Notes: generated from the letters alone by a model not told the origin. 54,642 bases of DNA from Flavobacteriales bacterium (GCA_022428285.1 JAKMCX010000045.1:1-54642), one strand, 5' to 3'. Numbered from the stretch's first letter, positions 11,088 through 19,752 are shown. Program-made: numbers and translations.

Positions 11088-12079
11088 GCGGCCCGAGGGT
11101 CCAAAAGCCGGTAGGTCAGGTCTGCCATGGCATTGACGGCCACAAACGTGAAGCTCACCAAGAGGACGCCACCCATGACCACGGGCAAATCGTGTTGCTC
11201 CAGCGCCTCGAACAAAAGGAAGCCCAGTCCGCGCCATCCAAAGACAAACTCTACAAAGACCGCCCCCGCCAGCAACTGTGCCAGCCAGCCACTTGCTGCG
11301 GTGACCACAGGATTCAGGGCATTGCGCAAGACATGATGACGCAGAACCTCCGTTTCTGAGGCGCCAAACGCCCGTGCCGTTTGAACATGCGGAGCCGACA
11401 ACACATCCAAGGCCGCTCCACGCATCAATTGTGACAGCACTGCCAATGGGCGAAGTCCCAGTGTGAAAGCAGGCAGAATCAGGTTGCGCAACGCGATGGT
11501 CGTGTTGCCTTGGTCATCGAGGTCCCAAAGGCTTCCTGTCAAGGGCAAACCGGTCCATCCCCCCCACCTCACGGCAAAGACATATCCCACCAAAATGGCC
11601 ATGAAAAACGACGGGGCACTCATGCCCAAGACGCTCCCCCCTACCGCGATGCGGTCAAACCATCCTCCTGGATTTCGGGCGGCAATGAGCCCCATGGGCA
11701 GGCCCAAACAGACCGCAAAAAAAAGCGCAGTCAACGCCAGCAGACCGGTGGCCGGCAAGGCCTCTAGCAACAGTGATACCACCGATGCTGGCCGCACATA
11801 ACTCTGACCCAACGAAGGCCACCTGAGGCCCCAGCCGCCGCCTTCCAGCGATCCCAGAGGAGAGAGCGCCTGCAAGGCCCGTCCATAGCGGACCCAGGCG
11901 GGTTGATCCAAGCCAAACCGCGCCTGCAAGTCCGCAATGACCTCAGGATCGGCCTGCTGACCTGCCAGCTGGCGGGCCGGGTCGGGAACAGCGGTGAAAA
12001 TCAGAAAAACGAGGGTGAAGCTGCCCCAAAGGACCGCAGCACCCCGTGCCCATTTCTTCCAAGCGCCGCGCCTTCCCAT
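11078..12079 (-). CDS. ABC transporter permease, DppB/OppB type
   Basis: 333 residues with an N-terminal helix, the DppB-type loop (RFGLDQPAWVRYGRAL), then about five more transmembrane segments. A cytoplasmic EAA-like loop (ARAFGASETEVLRHHVLRNAL) docks with the ATPase. DppB/NikB-type permeases import peptides or metals as partners of a DppC-type permease, two ATPases and a binding protein. None of these is adjacent, so it is an orphan here. It starts six bases after the stop of the DoxX gene, implying co-transcription. Confidence 0.88.
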   Translation of the reverse strand: MGRRGAWKKWARGAAVLWGSFTLVFLIFTAVPDPARQLAGQQADPEVIADLQARFGLDQPAWVRYGRALQALSPLGSLEGGGWGLRWPSLGQSYVRPASVVSLLLEALPATGLLALTALFFAVCLGLPMGLIAARNPGGWFDRIAVGGSVLGMSAPSFFMAILVGYVFAVRWGGWTGLPLTGSLWDLDDQGNTTIALRNLILPAFTLGLRPLAVLSQLMRGAALDVLSAPHVQTARAFGASETEVLRHHVLRNALNPVVTAASGWLAQLLAGAVFVEFVFGWRGLGFLLFEALEQHDLPVVMGGVLLVSFTFVAVNAMADLTYRLLDPRAAQG

Positions 12080-12085
12080 TCGGAC

Positions 12086-13465
12086 TCAATAGGCCCCTTG
12101 AAGGTCTGTGAACGACGTGGGGAAATCCCGCCAAGCCCACTTCTCCATGACCACCCCATCCTTGAGCAACACCATGCCTGGATTGCTCCGGACGATGATT
12201 TTGAGCTCTGTTGGGTCGGTCGAATAGAACGCATAATTGGCGCCGTGCTCAGCTTGGTAAGCCCGGGCGTCTTCGGCTGTCGACGGTGTCAATGCCGCAG
12301 TGCGCCATCCTTGTGCAGCGGCTTCCGCAAAAAGGCCATTGAGGTCTTCCTGGCCGCGGGCTTGAGAAAGGCCCAAGTCTTTGGATATGTGCAGCAGCGT
12401 GTAGCCTTGGCCGAGCAAATCGCCGAGCACACTGTTGCCTTCTGCATCTGTGGCGTCAAGGTCAAAAATCAACGGCTCGTAACCGTCTGAAACTTTGAAT
12501 TCTCTGGCCCCATCCCAATCGGCTTCTGGGTAAGCCGCTTTGAAAGCCTCGTCCTGCCAAAGCTTGCCGGCCATGTAGGCCGACTGGAGCACCACCGTAT
12601 CCGCTCCGGATGCAGGCTCAAAAAAGCGGACTTCCTTGTCGAAAACCGGGGGCTCGAGTCCCAGCTCATCCGCAGAAGCCATGTTGCGCTTGAGGTCTTC
12701 GCCCACAGCATAGGGCCTGTAATCCTTGGCCGGAAGGTGCTGCAAGGTGTAGATCTGGAATCCCAATGCCACCACCAACACGGCCCCTGCCATGGCCCAT
12801 TCCTGGCCGTCTTTCTTCCAACGGCGGCGCACCCCTTCTGCAGCGGCCAGCCCCAACGCCAAGAAGAGCGTGGGAAAGCCCCACTCCAACATGGTCTCCC
12901 CAAACATCCAGGTGATGAGCAATGCCGAAGCATACATCCACACCGAACGGTTGCGCTCGTTGAGGGTGTACCCGCCCGTCCAAGCGCTGGCCAAGATGGG
13001 CAGCAGCAAAATCAACAGCACGATGTCCTTGATGAAGCTCTCGTGGGGTGTCAAAGGGATGGCATTGCCAAAGCAACCGCAGCTCAGCACGCACTGGTTG
13101 GGGATGATGACTTCGAGGCCGTTTTCAATGATGGTCTTGCTGCCAAACGGATCACAGTGGTCTGTGTACCAAGTGAGCCAGGTAAAGAAGAGCATCAATA
13201 CACCCGTCAGGGCAGTGGTCAATTTGGGAAGTGCTCCCACGAGCAGGGCGACTCCGAGGAGCACCTCGCCAATGGAGGCCAGCATCCCCAATTCGAGGGC
13301 GTAGGGCGTCCATGCTTCCAGGTTCAATGCACCGGGCTCGAAGTATTCTTCGAGCTTGTACATGAAGCCCATGGCATCGTTGATCTTGATGAGCCCAGAG
13401 ACAACGAAGAGGGCGCCCACGAGCACGCGGCAATAGTTGGCGAGCGATAAAAGAATGTTGCGCAT
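12086..13465 (-). CDS. DoxX/MauE-like membrane protein with a thioredoxin-like C-terminal domain (BT_3928 type)
   Basis: 459 residues. The first ~165 form a DoxX-like four-helix membrane domain (ALFVVSGLIKINDAMGF; ASIGEVLLGVALLVGALPKL). It has a NQCVLSCGCFGNAIPLTP loop whose CGCFG motif is shared with MauE-type redox membrane proteins. More helices follow (about 170-240). The periplasmic C-terminus (about 255-459) ends in a thioredoxin-like fold: YTLLHISKDLG, ADWD-type helix regions, and SNPGMVLLKDGVVMEKW, which resembles the cis-Pro region. It has no CxxC. In Bacteroidota this family sits beside DUF1599, as here. A role in envelope redox chemistry is an inference. Confidence 0.8.
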   Translation of the reverse strand: MRNILLSLANYCRVLVGALFVVSGLIKINDAMGFMYKLEEYFEPGALNLEAWTPYALELGMLASIGEVLLGVALLVGALPKLTTALTGVLMLFFTWLTWYTDHCDPFGSKTIIENGLEVIIPNQCVLSCGCFGNAIPLTPHESFIKDIVLLILLLPILASAWTGGYTLNERNRSVWMYASALLITWMFGETMLEWGFPTLFLALGLAAAEGVRRRWKKDGQEWAMAGAVLVVALGFQIYTLQHLPAKDYRPYAVGEDLKRNMASADELGLEPPVFDKEVRFFEPASGADTVVLQSAYMAGKLWQDEAFKAAYPEADWDGAREFKVSDGYEPLIFDLDATDAEGNSVLGDLLGQGYTLLHISKDLGLSQARGQEDLNGLFAEAAAQGWRTAALTPSTAEDARAYQAEHGANYAFYSTDPTELKIIVRSNPGMVLLKDGVVMEKWAWRDFPTSFTDLQGAY

Positions 13466-13550
13466 GGCGGTTCTGTTCCGGCTACAATTTCGCCCCGGAT
13501 TACGGCCTTCTGAACGGCATTAACCCTCGATTAACACGAAGCCCGGTGGA

Positions 13551-14129
13551 TTACGCAGATTCCAAGTGAATCAGCGCAAAGAGGGCATAATTGGCCATGT
13601 CCATGTAGCCTGCATCTGCACCTTCGCTCACTTTGGCGCCGCCTTGGAGGTCCTCAAGCTGTTTGATCCTGAGCAGCTTCATGAGGATCAAATCGGTCAA
13701 ACTCGACACCCTCATGTCCCGCCAAGCCTCTCCGTAGTCGTGGTTTTTGCGGGTCATCAAATCCCGGGTTTGTGCGAGGGCGCCATCGAACAGTGCCGTG
13801 GCTTCATCCGCCGGCAACTCCATGGGACTGTCGTCGGACAACTCCAATTGGATGAGGGCCATCATGCAGTAGTTCACAATCCCTATAAACTCGGGCCGAA
13901 TGCCCTCTTCGACCTTCTGTGCCCCTCCTTCTTGAAGGGTTCTGATCCGCTGCGCCTTGATGAACAACTGATCGGTCAATGAAGCTGGCCTGAGCACCCG
14001 CCAAGCCGTTCCATAATCGTGCATCTTGTCCAGAAAAAGCGCGCGACATGAAGCCACTTGGCCGTCATATTGGATCAAAGTGCGTCCGAGGTCGCCTGCA
14101 GAATCGGGGGTCGAGTGTTGGCTGCTCAT
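13551..14129 (-). CDS. DUF1599 protein, two tandem copies of the domain
   Basis: About 192 residues from the ATG at 14129 (MSSQHST); the frame continues upstream to 14162. Two similar halves are visible: DKMHDYGTAWRVLRPASLTDQ...IVNYCMMALIQLE and RKNHDYGEAWRDMRVSSLTDL...MANYALFALIHLE. Each has HDYG, W, SLTD and a NY-(C/A)-(M/L) helix. DUF1599 is all-helical and of unknown function, often found next to BT_3928-type DoxX proteins; a nucleotide- or phosphate-binding function has not been shown to my knowledge. It is 85 bases upstream of the DoxX gene on the same strand and divergent from folP. Confidence 0.88.
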   Translation of the reverse strand: MSSQHSTPDSAGDLGRTLIQYDGQVASCRALFLDKMHDYGTAWRVLRPASLTDQLFIKAQRIRTLQEGGAQKVEEGIRPEFIGIVNYCMMALIQLELSDDSPMELPADEATALFDGALAQTRDLMTRKNHDYGEAWRDMRVSSLTDLILMKLLRIKQLEDLQGGAKVSEGADAGYMDMANYALFALIHLESA

Positions 14130-14259
14130 AGTGCCAGCAAGTTGGAGACCAATCGGCATCATCCTTCACAAGGATGCCCTCCATCTCCCACCATTTTCCA
14201 ACAGTGAGCGGTGCTGTTTCAGCCTCCCGGCCTTCCTTTGCATCTTTCTCCCCAAAACC

Positions 14260-15129
14260 ATGCGCCGCAGCACACCTCCCTCGCCTTTCGAAATGGAGGG
14301 GCGCACGCTCGATTTCAGCGTGCCCCGCATCATGGGGGTGATCAATGCCACCCCAGACTCCTTCTATGGAGGCAGCCGTATCGATCATGCGAAGCAGGCT
14401 GCTGCCACCGCCCTCAGGATGGTGGATGAAGGGGCGGACCTCTTGGACATCGGCGGACAGAGTTCCAGACCAGGTGCCAAAGCCGTTGGAACACGCACCG
14501 AATGCGAGAGGATTCTGCCGGTCATCGAGGAAATCCGGTCGGTGTTGCCCCACCACCCCTTGAGTGTGGACACCTATCACGCAGCGGTCGCCTCGAGGGC
14601 GCTTGATGCGGGGGCTGACATGGTCAACGACATTGGAGCGGCCCTCTTGGACCCCGAAATGGAAGACCTCGTGGCTGGGCGCAATGTGCCGTACATCCTC
14701 ATGCACATGCAGGGCACGCCAGAAAGCATGCAAGACCGGCCCGAGTATGGCAGCGTCACCGAAGAAGTTTCGGAGTTCCTCACACACCGCCTGCTGGCCT
14801 TGAGAGAAAAAGGCGCCACACAGCTCGGCTTAGACCCCGGATTTGGCTTTGGAAAAAGTGTGGAACACAATTATCAACTGCTCGATGCACTGGGGCAATT
14901 GGGGGGGCTCGGTGTGCCAATACTGGCAGGAGTAAGTCGCAAATCCATGATATACAAAGTCTTAGACTCCTCCCCGGAGCAGGCATTGAATGGCACATCT
15001 GTCCTCCATGCTTGGGCATTGGACCGCGGCGCTCATATCCTGCGGGTGCACGATGTGGCAGAAGCCGCAGAATGCGTGAAATTGCACTGCGCACTCTCCA
15101 TGTCCCGACTGAACAACACCAATGATTGA
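14260..15129 (+). CDS. folP: Dihydropteroate synthase
   Basis: 289 residues from the ATG at 14260. The open frame extends far upstream (14026) but that part is not conserved and overlaps the DUF1599 gene. The TIM-barrel motifs are IMGVINATPDSFYGGS, GADLLDIGGQSSRPGA, PLSVDTYHAAVASRALDAGA, MVNDIGA, ILMHMQGTP, LDPGFGFGKSVEHNYQLL and SRKSMI. The enzyme joins p-aminobenzoate to 6-hydroxymethyl-dihydropterin diphosphate in folate synthesis and is the sulfonamide target. Its last eight bases overlap cdaA, a conserved arrangement in Bacteroidota. Confidence 0.95.
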   Translation: MRRSTPPSPFEMEGRTLDFSVPRIMGVINATPDSFYGGSRIDHAKQAAATALRMVDEGADLLDIGGQSSRPGAKAVGTRTECERILPVIEEIRSVLPHHPLSVDTYHAAVASRALDAGADMVNDIGAALLDPEMEDLVAGRNVPYILMHMQGTPESMQDRPEYGSVTEEVSEFLTHRLLALREKGATQLGLDPGFGFGKSVEHNYQLLDALGQLGGLGVPILAGVSRKSMIYKVLDSSPEQALNGTSVLHAWALDRGAHILRVHDVAEAAECVKLHCALSMSRLNNTND

Positions 15130-15916
15130 GCAACCCGCCATCCATTTGGGGCCCTGGCAGGTGTTGGACATCCTCGCCGTCGCGGCGATTTTGTACCAGC
15201 TGTACCGCCTGACCCGTGGTACCGCCGCCATCCGAATCTTCCTGGGCATTCTGGCCATCTATTTGGTGTATCAGATTGTGGATGCGTTGCAAATGCGGAT
15301 GCTGGCAGAGGTCTTGGGGCAATTCATAGGCGTCGGTGTGATCGCCTTGCTCATCGTATTTCAGCAGGAACTGCGTCAGTTCCTGTTGCTCATTGGCAAC
15401 CGGCAGCTGCTCGCTGGCGCACCGCCTTGGGTTCAAAACATCTTTGGAAGGAACACGGTCCAAACAGACCGAGACGCAACCTGGGAGGCCCTTCGCGACG
15501 GGCTCGAAGAGTGCCGCAAGCGCGGACTCGGCGCGCTGCTGGTGTTGAAACGAGATGCAGACCCCAGTCCTGTTACGGCGGGGATGCGCCCCCTGGACGC
15601 CAAACTGTCTTCTGGATTGATTGTGGCCCTTTTCGAAAAAGCCAGTCCCTTGCACGATGGTGCGGCTTGCTTGGACCGAGACAGGATCACATGGGCAGGT
15701 GGCATTCTCCCTGTAACAGGTCGGATCGACCTCCCCAATCAGTATGGCACACGCCACAGGGCAGCGCTTGGCATCAGTGAGCAAACCGATGCAGTGGCCC
15801 TTGTTTTGAGCGAAGAGACCGGGACATACTCACTGGCCAAAGAGGGGAAGATCACCTCCCGGCTAGACGGCACAGTGCTGGTGGACAGGCTGCGCGAGGC
15901 TATGGCCACAGGCTGA
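15122..15916 (+). CDS. cdaA: Membrane diadenylate cyclase CdaA (c-di-AMP synthase)
   Basis: 264 residues. Three N-terminal transmembrane helices (about 14-90) precede a DisA_N catalytic domain. The two signature motifs are present: DGA (LHDGAA, 179-181) and RHR (GTRHRAALG, 211-213), which bind ATP and metal; SEETG near 230 is also typical. It makes cyclic di-AMP, which controls potassium and osmolyte balance and envelope stress. The start overlaps folP by eight bases (translational coupling). No GlmM or CdaR homologue is next to it. It converges with the next gene after 11 bases. Confidence 0.95.
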   Translation: MIEQPAIHLGPWQVLDILAVAAILYQLYRLTRGTAAIRIFLGILAIYLVYQIVDALQMRMLAEVLGQFIGVGVIALLIVFQQELRQFLLLIGNRQLLAGAPPWVQNIFGRNTVQTDRDATWEALRDGLEECRKRGLGALLVLKRDADPSPVTAGMRPLDAKLSSGLIVALFEKASPLHDGAACLDRDRITWAGGILPVTGRIDLPNQYGTRHRAALGISEQTDAVALVLSEETGTYSLAKEGKITSRLDGTVLVDRLREAMATG

Positions 15917-15927
15917 ATGCGCCTGAA

Positions 15928-17349
15928 TCAGTCGACGACAAACCGCGCCTGGGCGCCGTCTGCGCTCCTCACGACATAGACACCGGGATCCCAATCGGAG
16001 ACCATCCACTGCATGGTCACTTCGGGCAAAGCCAGCCATTCGGCCTTGAGCCTGCCCAAGGCGTCAAACACCTTGAGGTTTTGGCTTTGGGATGCGCCCA
16101 GGGTCGTGTAGATGATGCCGTCGCCCGACCTCACATCCAAGGCCGCAGCCGAGGCCGACTCTTGCACACCTGACACCGGCTCAGAAGGAGCCACAACGAA
16201 GAGGTGGCTTTGGGTACTGATGGCGATGTTGCCACTCTCGAAGTAGGGGTAAACATTCCAAGCTCCACCACTGGTGCCCACCTGATTGCTAAACGGATTG
16301 GTATCAAAAAAGGCCACCTGTTCAAACGCCAACGCCTCTGGATCGACCACATCAAGGATCTGCAAACCCGCATAATAATTGGCTTCATAGGCCAGACCCT
16401 CATGGGTGTATAGGTTGTGGTCTGTCACACCCAGTGTTCCCTCATGAAACCCGATCACCGAAGGGTTGTCCAGGTCTTGCACATCCAACACCCAGGTACG
16501 CGTCAATGGCGCAATCCCCGTGGATTCGTCAATTTCATCGTTCACCAAAACAAAGCGGTGGTCTTCGGTCAACCACCCCTGGTGAGAATAAACCCAAGCT
16601 TCGTCGGACAAAGAAGACAGCGTCTGACAGTCTGTCTTGTCTTCTACATCGATGATGTAGCAGCCACTGAATCCTCCAAAGGCAAAGGCGATCTCCTTCC
16701 CGACGTGGTCATCATCAGGGCCGTTGTAAATCACGACTTGGGCGTCGTGGATGTAGCCCTGCTCCCATCCTCCTGCCAAAGTGGGATTGCTGGGATTGGC
16801 AACATCTACAATGTGCAAGCCTCCATTGAATGTGTCCGTTCCCACACCATAGACAAAATTGGTTTCCGGGTTGGCTGCAATGTTGTGTGCGTTGCCTATG
16901 CCCGTGTACCAAGACAACAGGGGCACACTGGCCATGGGCTCCATGGTCAAAACCTGCTCCAAATCGATGGCCTGAATGCCATGTTCTCCAGCTTCACTCA
17001 CGATGTAGGCCACATCTCCGATCACTTTGATGTCGCGCCACAAGCTTGGAATGGAAGCCGTGGGGACATTGGCCATCATCACTGGGTTGACCGGATCGGT
17101 GATCTCCACAATCGAAGTGCCATCGCTCCGCCCGAACAGCACGAATTCTCGGCCATTTCGCGACCATCCCCAACAATCGTTTCCGTTGCCCGGAGGGGTG
17201 CCCCCCAATTCCTCGAACGACCGAACGCTCATCAAGTCCAGCCCATCGCAGGGATACTGCCCCGCCATGCCGTTTTCGCATGGGGTTTGGGCCCAACTTG
17301 ACATGGCCTGAACGCCGATTAGAGCAGCACAAACCAAGCGCTTCGCCAT
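15928..17349 (-). CDS. Choice-of-anchor B family beta-propeller protein with T9SS sorting domain
   Basis: 473 residues from the ATG at 17349, which gives a clean signal peptide (MAKRLVCAALIGVQAMSSWA); the open frame runs upstream into the small ORF. The body has LVIVP-type repeats: RSDGTSIVEITDPVNPVMMA, GGLHIVDVANPSNPTLAGGW, VLDVQDLDNPSVIGF and GLQILDVVDPEALAFEQVAF. These are typical of choice-of-anchor B proteins, which probably form a propeller. The last ~75 residues are a type A T9SS sorting domain (LKVFDALGRLKAEW, DWDPGVYVVRS). It is secreted or surface-bound and of unknown function. It starts seven bases after the small ORF's stop, probably in one operon with it and the M49 gene. Confidence 0.85.
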   Translation of the reverse strand: MAKRLVCAALIGVQAMSSWAQTPCENGMAGQYPCDGLDLMSVRSFEELGGTPPGNGNDCWGWSRNGREFVLFGRSDGTSIVEITDPVNPVMMANVPTASIPSLWRDIKVIGDVAYIVSEAGEHGIQAIDLEQVLTMEPMASVPLLSWYTGIGNAHNIAANPETNFVYGVGTDTFNGGLHIVDVANPSNPTLAGGWEQGYIHDAQVVIYNGPDDDHVGKEIAFAFGGFSGCYIIDVEDKTDCQTLSSLSDEAWVYSHQGWLTEDHRFVLVNDEIDESTGIAPLTRTWVLDVQDLDNPSVIGFHEGTLGVTDHNLYTHEGLAYEANYYAGLQILDVVDPEALAFEQVAFFDTNPFSNQVGTSGGAWNVYPYFESGNIAISTQSHLFVVAPSEPVSGVQESASAAALDVRSGDGIIYTTLGASQSQNLKVFDALGRLKAEWLALPEVTMQWMVSDWDPGVYVVRSADGAQARFVVD

Positions 17350-17356
17350 CCGAAGC

Positions 17357-17650
17357 TTACCAATCTGCAGCGCGCTGCTCGAGTTCAGGAAGTGTGACGA
17401 ATTCATCGTGCTTGATGTCTTGTAGGGTATGACGCAACCTGTCCAAGAAGCGTTGCTTGAGCACCACACTCCCGTTGGGCAGGTATCCAATCACCAATTG
17501 CCGGGCGCGAATGTGCTCCTGCAAGTCTTGGACAGAGGATTCCAACGCCTCCAAATCCTCCTCTTGCTCCAACGGCAAGATGGCTTCGATGAGCGCGAGC
17601 TTTCGATCAGAAATTGACCGTTCTTCTTGGGAAGACTCCTCCTGTTGCAT
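17357..17650 (-). CDS. Small charged protein resembling a RelE/ParE-system antitoxin (no toxin nearby)
   Basis: 97 residues from the ATG at 17650 (an in-frame TTG precedes it). The ATG overlaps the TGA of the M49 peptidase gene by one base (TGATG), so it is translationally coupled. The N-terminal half is acidic and predicted helical (LALIEAILPLEQEEDLEALE). The C-terminal RLRHTLQDIKHDEFVTLPEL...RAADW resembles the tail of Bacteroidota addiction-module antitoxins (SLEDIKAGR...HEEV...KKW). That is my pattern match, not a search result. The middle part (VIGYLPNGSVVLKQRFLDRL) is not part of that pattern. No toxin-like ORF is adjacent. It could equally be an unrelated helical protein. Confidence 0.6.
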   Translation of the reverse strand: MQQEESSQEERSISDRKLALIEAILPLEQEEDLEALESSVQDLQEHIRARQLVIGYLPNGSVVLKQRFLDRLRHTLQDIKHDEFVTLPELEQRAADW

Positions 17651-19752
17651 CAATTCTCAAGCGGCAAGAAGTTGTACTGCTCATCGTAACCCAACATTTG
17701 CTGGGTGAAGTCGTCAGGATAGGAGAGCGTGACGTCTACGATGGCGCCAGACTCGTCGGTTACGGCTTCCAATTGAGGATTGATGAATCCGCCATAAGGT
17801 GCAATGCCCAGCGCTTCGGAGCGCGTGAGCACCTCTTGGTGGATGTTGGGATCGACTTGAACGCCGTACCCTTCGACCAAGGCCTTGGCTGCCGCGTAAT
17901 CGCCTTGAGACTTGATGCGCTGTACCTCGCGGAGGAGCTCTCCAAACAAGGCGCGTACGCGGTCGTAGTCCACGATGTTATAGAACGTCTTGCCGTCCCG
18001 CCTGATTTCGCGGATGCTGTTGTCTGCTGCGGCCTGCTCGACCACCCAGTGGCTCACCCAAGCGCGGTTCCGCATGTGGGCTTCTTCGATGTTGGCTCCC
18101 AAATCCAGACGGCGCAGCTGCATCAGCATGCCGTTGCGGATGTAGCTGTCATACTCGCAGCGGCCGGTTTCCAAGTTTTTGACCAGGTCCAATTCGATGA
18201 GCTTTTCGTCGAGCATGAAGTACAGCGCCACCAGATCAGCGCGCCCTTCCTCCATGGTGCTGGCGTATTCCTTCAATGTACTGGCAGGCTCTTCAATGCC
18301 TGGCTCAAGTTGACCGCTGGCGTGACCGATAACTTCGTGGAAAGCCGTGTGGATTTTGCCCGCCAAGCTTCCGTGAGCGCGTGCTCGGGCCTTTTCTACA
18401 TCATCAAAAGCGAACTCATCGGTGATGCCGCTTCCGCCGGCTTTGTCATATGCGTCGATGATGTTGCCCAAGCTCACACTTTTCGAGCCGTGCATGGTCC
18501 GAATCCAGTTCGCATTGGGCAGGTTGACGCCAATGGGCGTGCTAGGAGAAGCATCTCCGGCTTCACCGACGACGTTCACCACGTTGTAAGTGATGCCAAC
18601 CACCTTGCTCTTTTTGTGCTCGTCCATAAACGGCATGTGATCCTCGAACCATTGTGCATTGTCCATCATGACCGCCATGCGCTCAGAGGCCTCAAAGTCC
18701 TTGATTTGAACCACGGTCTCATAGCTTCCTGTGAAGCCGAGTGGGTCGTTGTACACTTCTACGAATCCATTGATGTAGTCAATGTCTCCTTCGGTGTCGC
18801 GGACCCAGTTGATGTTGTAAAGGCTCCACTTCTCCAGGTCACCCGTGCGGTAATAGTCCACCAAGTGCCGCAGTGCCGCACCTTGCTTGTCGTTCTCGGC
18901 GTACTTCTGGGCTTGTTCTAGCCAGTAGCAGACCTTCTCCAAGGCCTCTCCGTATAGCCCTCCTACTTTGTATACCTCCTCTACCACTTTGCCGTTGGCA
19001 TCTTTTACGAGGCGGCTGTTCAAGCCTTTTTCTACCGGCTTGTTGCGGTCCACGGCATAGTTGGCAAAGAAGGCTTGTGCTTCTTCCGTGCTCACATCTG
19101 GCGCGTAGAAGTTGATGGCACTGGACTCCACCAAGCCCTTGGAGGCATCGAGTTCCACCTTCTTGGCTTCGCGGCTAGGGTCGTACAGCATGTCGAGCAC
19201 TTCTGCGTTGCCTTCCGCGTTGTCCAGACCGCTGTTGGCCAGCACATACTCAAAGTAAGCACGGCCGCATTCCGGCATCAACTTGGCGTTTGAATAGTGG
19301 TGGTGTATGCCATTTGAGAACCACACCCGCTTGGCAAATGTGTGGAACCTCTGCCACCCTTTTGTGGACCGGTCTCCCGAGAATTTCCGATGCCCCTCGT
19401 CCAACATGTGGCGCACCCGCAGGTTGTAGCGGTTGTTTTGGTCGTACATCATGTCACGACCGCTCAGTCCTGCTTGGGTGAGGCAGTAAGCCAACTTCTT
19501 CTGGTCCTCGGAAAGCTTGTTCCAACCGCCAACTTGGTAACGGATGAGCTTGAGGTCGGCAAATTGCTCTGTCTGCCAAACAAACCCGCTGCCATCTGGC
19601 TCGCCGGCTTTTTTGTCCAAAGTTTCTGCGGCTGTGCCGTCTTCACCGAGGTCCACCCCGGGTTCTGCGCACCCCATGATGAGGATCGCTGGAATGAAAA
19701 ACGCCAGGAATTTGGTGGAAAATCCACCAGTGTTGTGGGAATTGTTGTGCAT
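17650..19752 (-). CDS. Dipeptidyl-peptidase III-like (M49) metallopeptidase, predicted lipoprotein
   Basis: 700 residues. The zinc motif is HEVIGH (HExxGH, family M49) in AFHEVIGHASGQLEPGI, and the second motif EEGRADLVALYF supplies the third zinc ligand Glu and conserved Arg-Ala-Asp. The N-terminus has a hydrophobic stretch ending LIMGC, a lipobox, so it is probably a lipoprotein facing the periplasm. Cys is followed by AEPG and then an acidic linker. DPP III releases dipeptides from oligopeptide N-termini and is classically cytosolic, so a lipid-anchored form suggests peptide use in the envelope. It is the first gene of a likely operon (TAATTTTC box 19 bases before the ATG). Confidence 0.9.
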   Translation of the reverse strand: MHNNSHNTGGFSTKFLAFFIPAILIMGCAEPGVDLGEDGTAAETLDKKAGEPDGSGFVWQTEQFADLKLIRYQVGGWNKLSEDQKKLAYCLTQAGLSGRDMMYDQNNRYNLRVRHMLDEGHRKFSGDRSTKGWQRFHTFAKRVWFSNGIHHHYSNAKLMPECGRAYFEYVLANSGLDNAEGNAEVLDMLYDPSREAKKVELDASKGLVESSAINFYAPDVSTEEAQAFFANYAVDRNKPVEKGLNSRLVKDANGKVVEEVYKVGGLYGEALEKVCYWLEQAQKYAENDKQGAALRHLVDYYRTGDLEKWSLYNINWVRDTEGDIDYINGFVEVYNDPLGFTGSYETVVQIKDFEASERMAVMMDNAQWFEDHMPFMDEHKKSKVVGITYNVVNVVGEAGDASPSTPIGVNLPNANWIRTMHGSKSVSLGNIIDAYDKAGGSGITDEFAFDDVEKARARAHGSLAGKIHTAFHEVIGHASGQLEPGIEEPASTLKEYASTMEEGRADLVALYFMLDEKLIELDLVKNLETGRCEYDSYIRNGMLMQLRRLDLGANIEEAHMRNRAWVSHWVVEQAAADNSIREIRRDGKTFYNIVDYDRVRALFGELLREVQRIKSQGDYAAAKALVEGYGVQVDPNIHQEVLTRSEALGIAPYGGFINPQLEAVTDESGAIVDVTLSYPDDFTQQMLGYDEQYNFLPLEN

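Noticed and set aside
14026-14259. N-terminal extension of folP
   Set aside because: It overlaps the DUF1599 gene on the other strand and has no similarity to dihydropteroate synthase, whose barrel begins just after 14260.
16417-17301. Open frame of 294 residues on the plus strand
   Set aside because: It lies wholly antisense to the choice-of-anchor B gene, has no recognisable domain or signal, and the minus-strand gene has strong domain and sorting-signal evidence.
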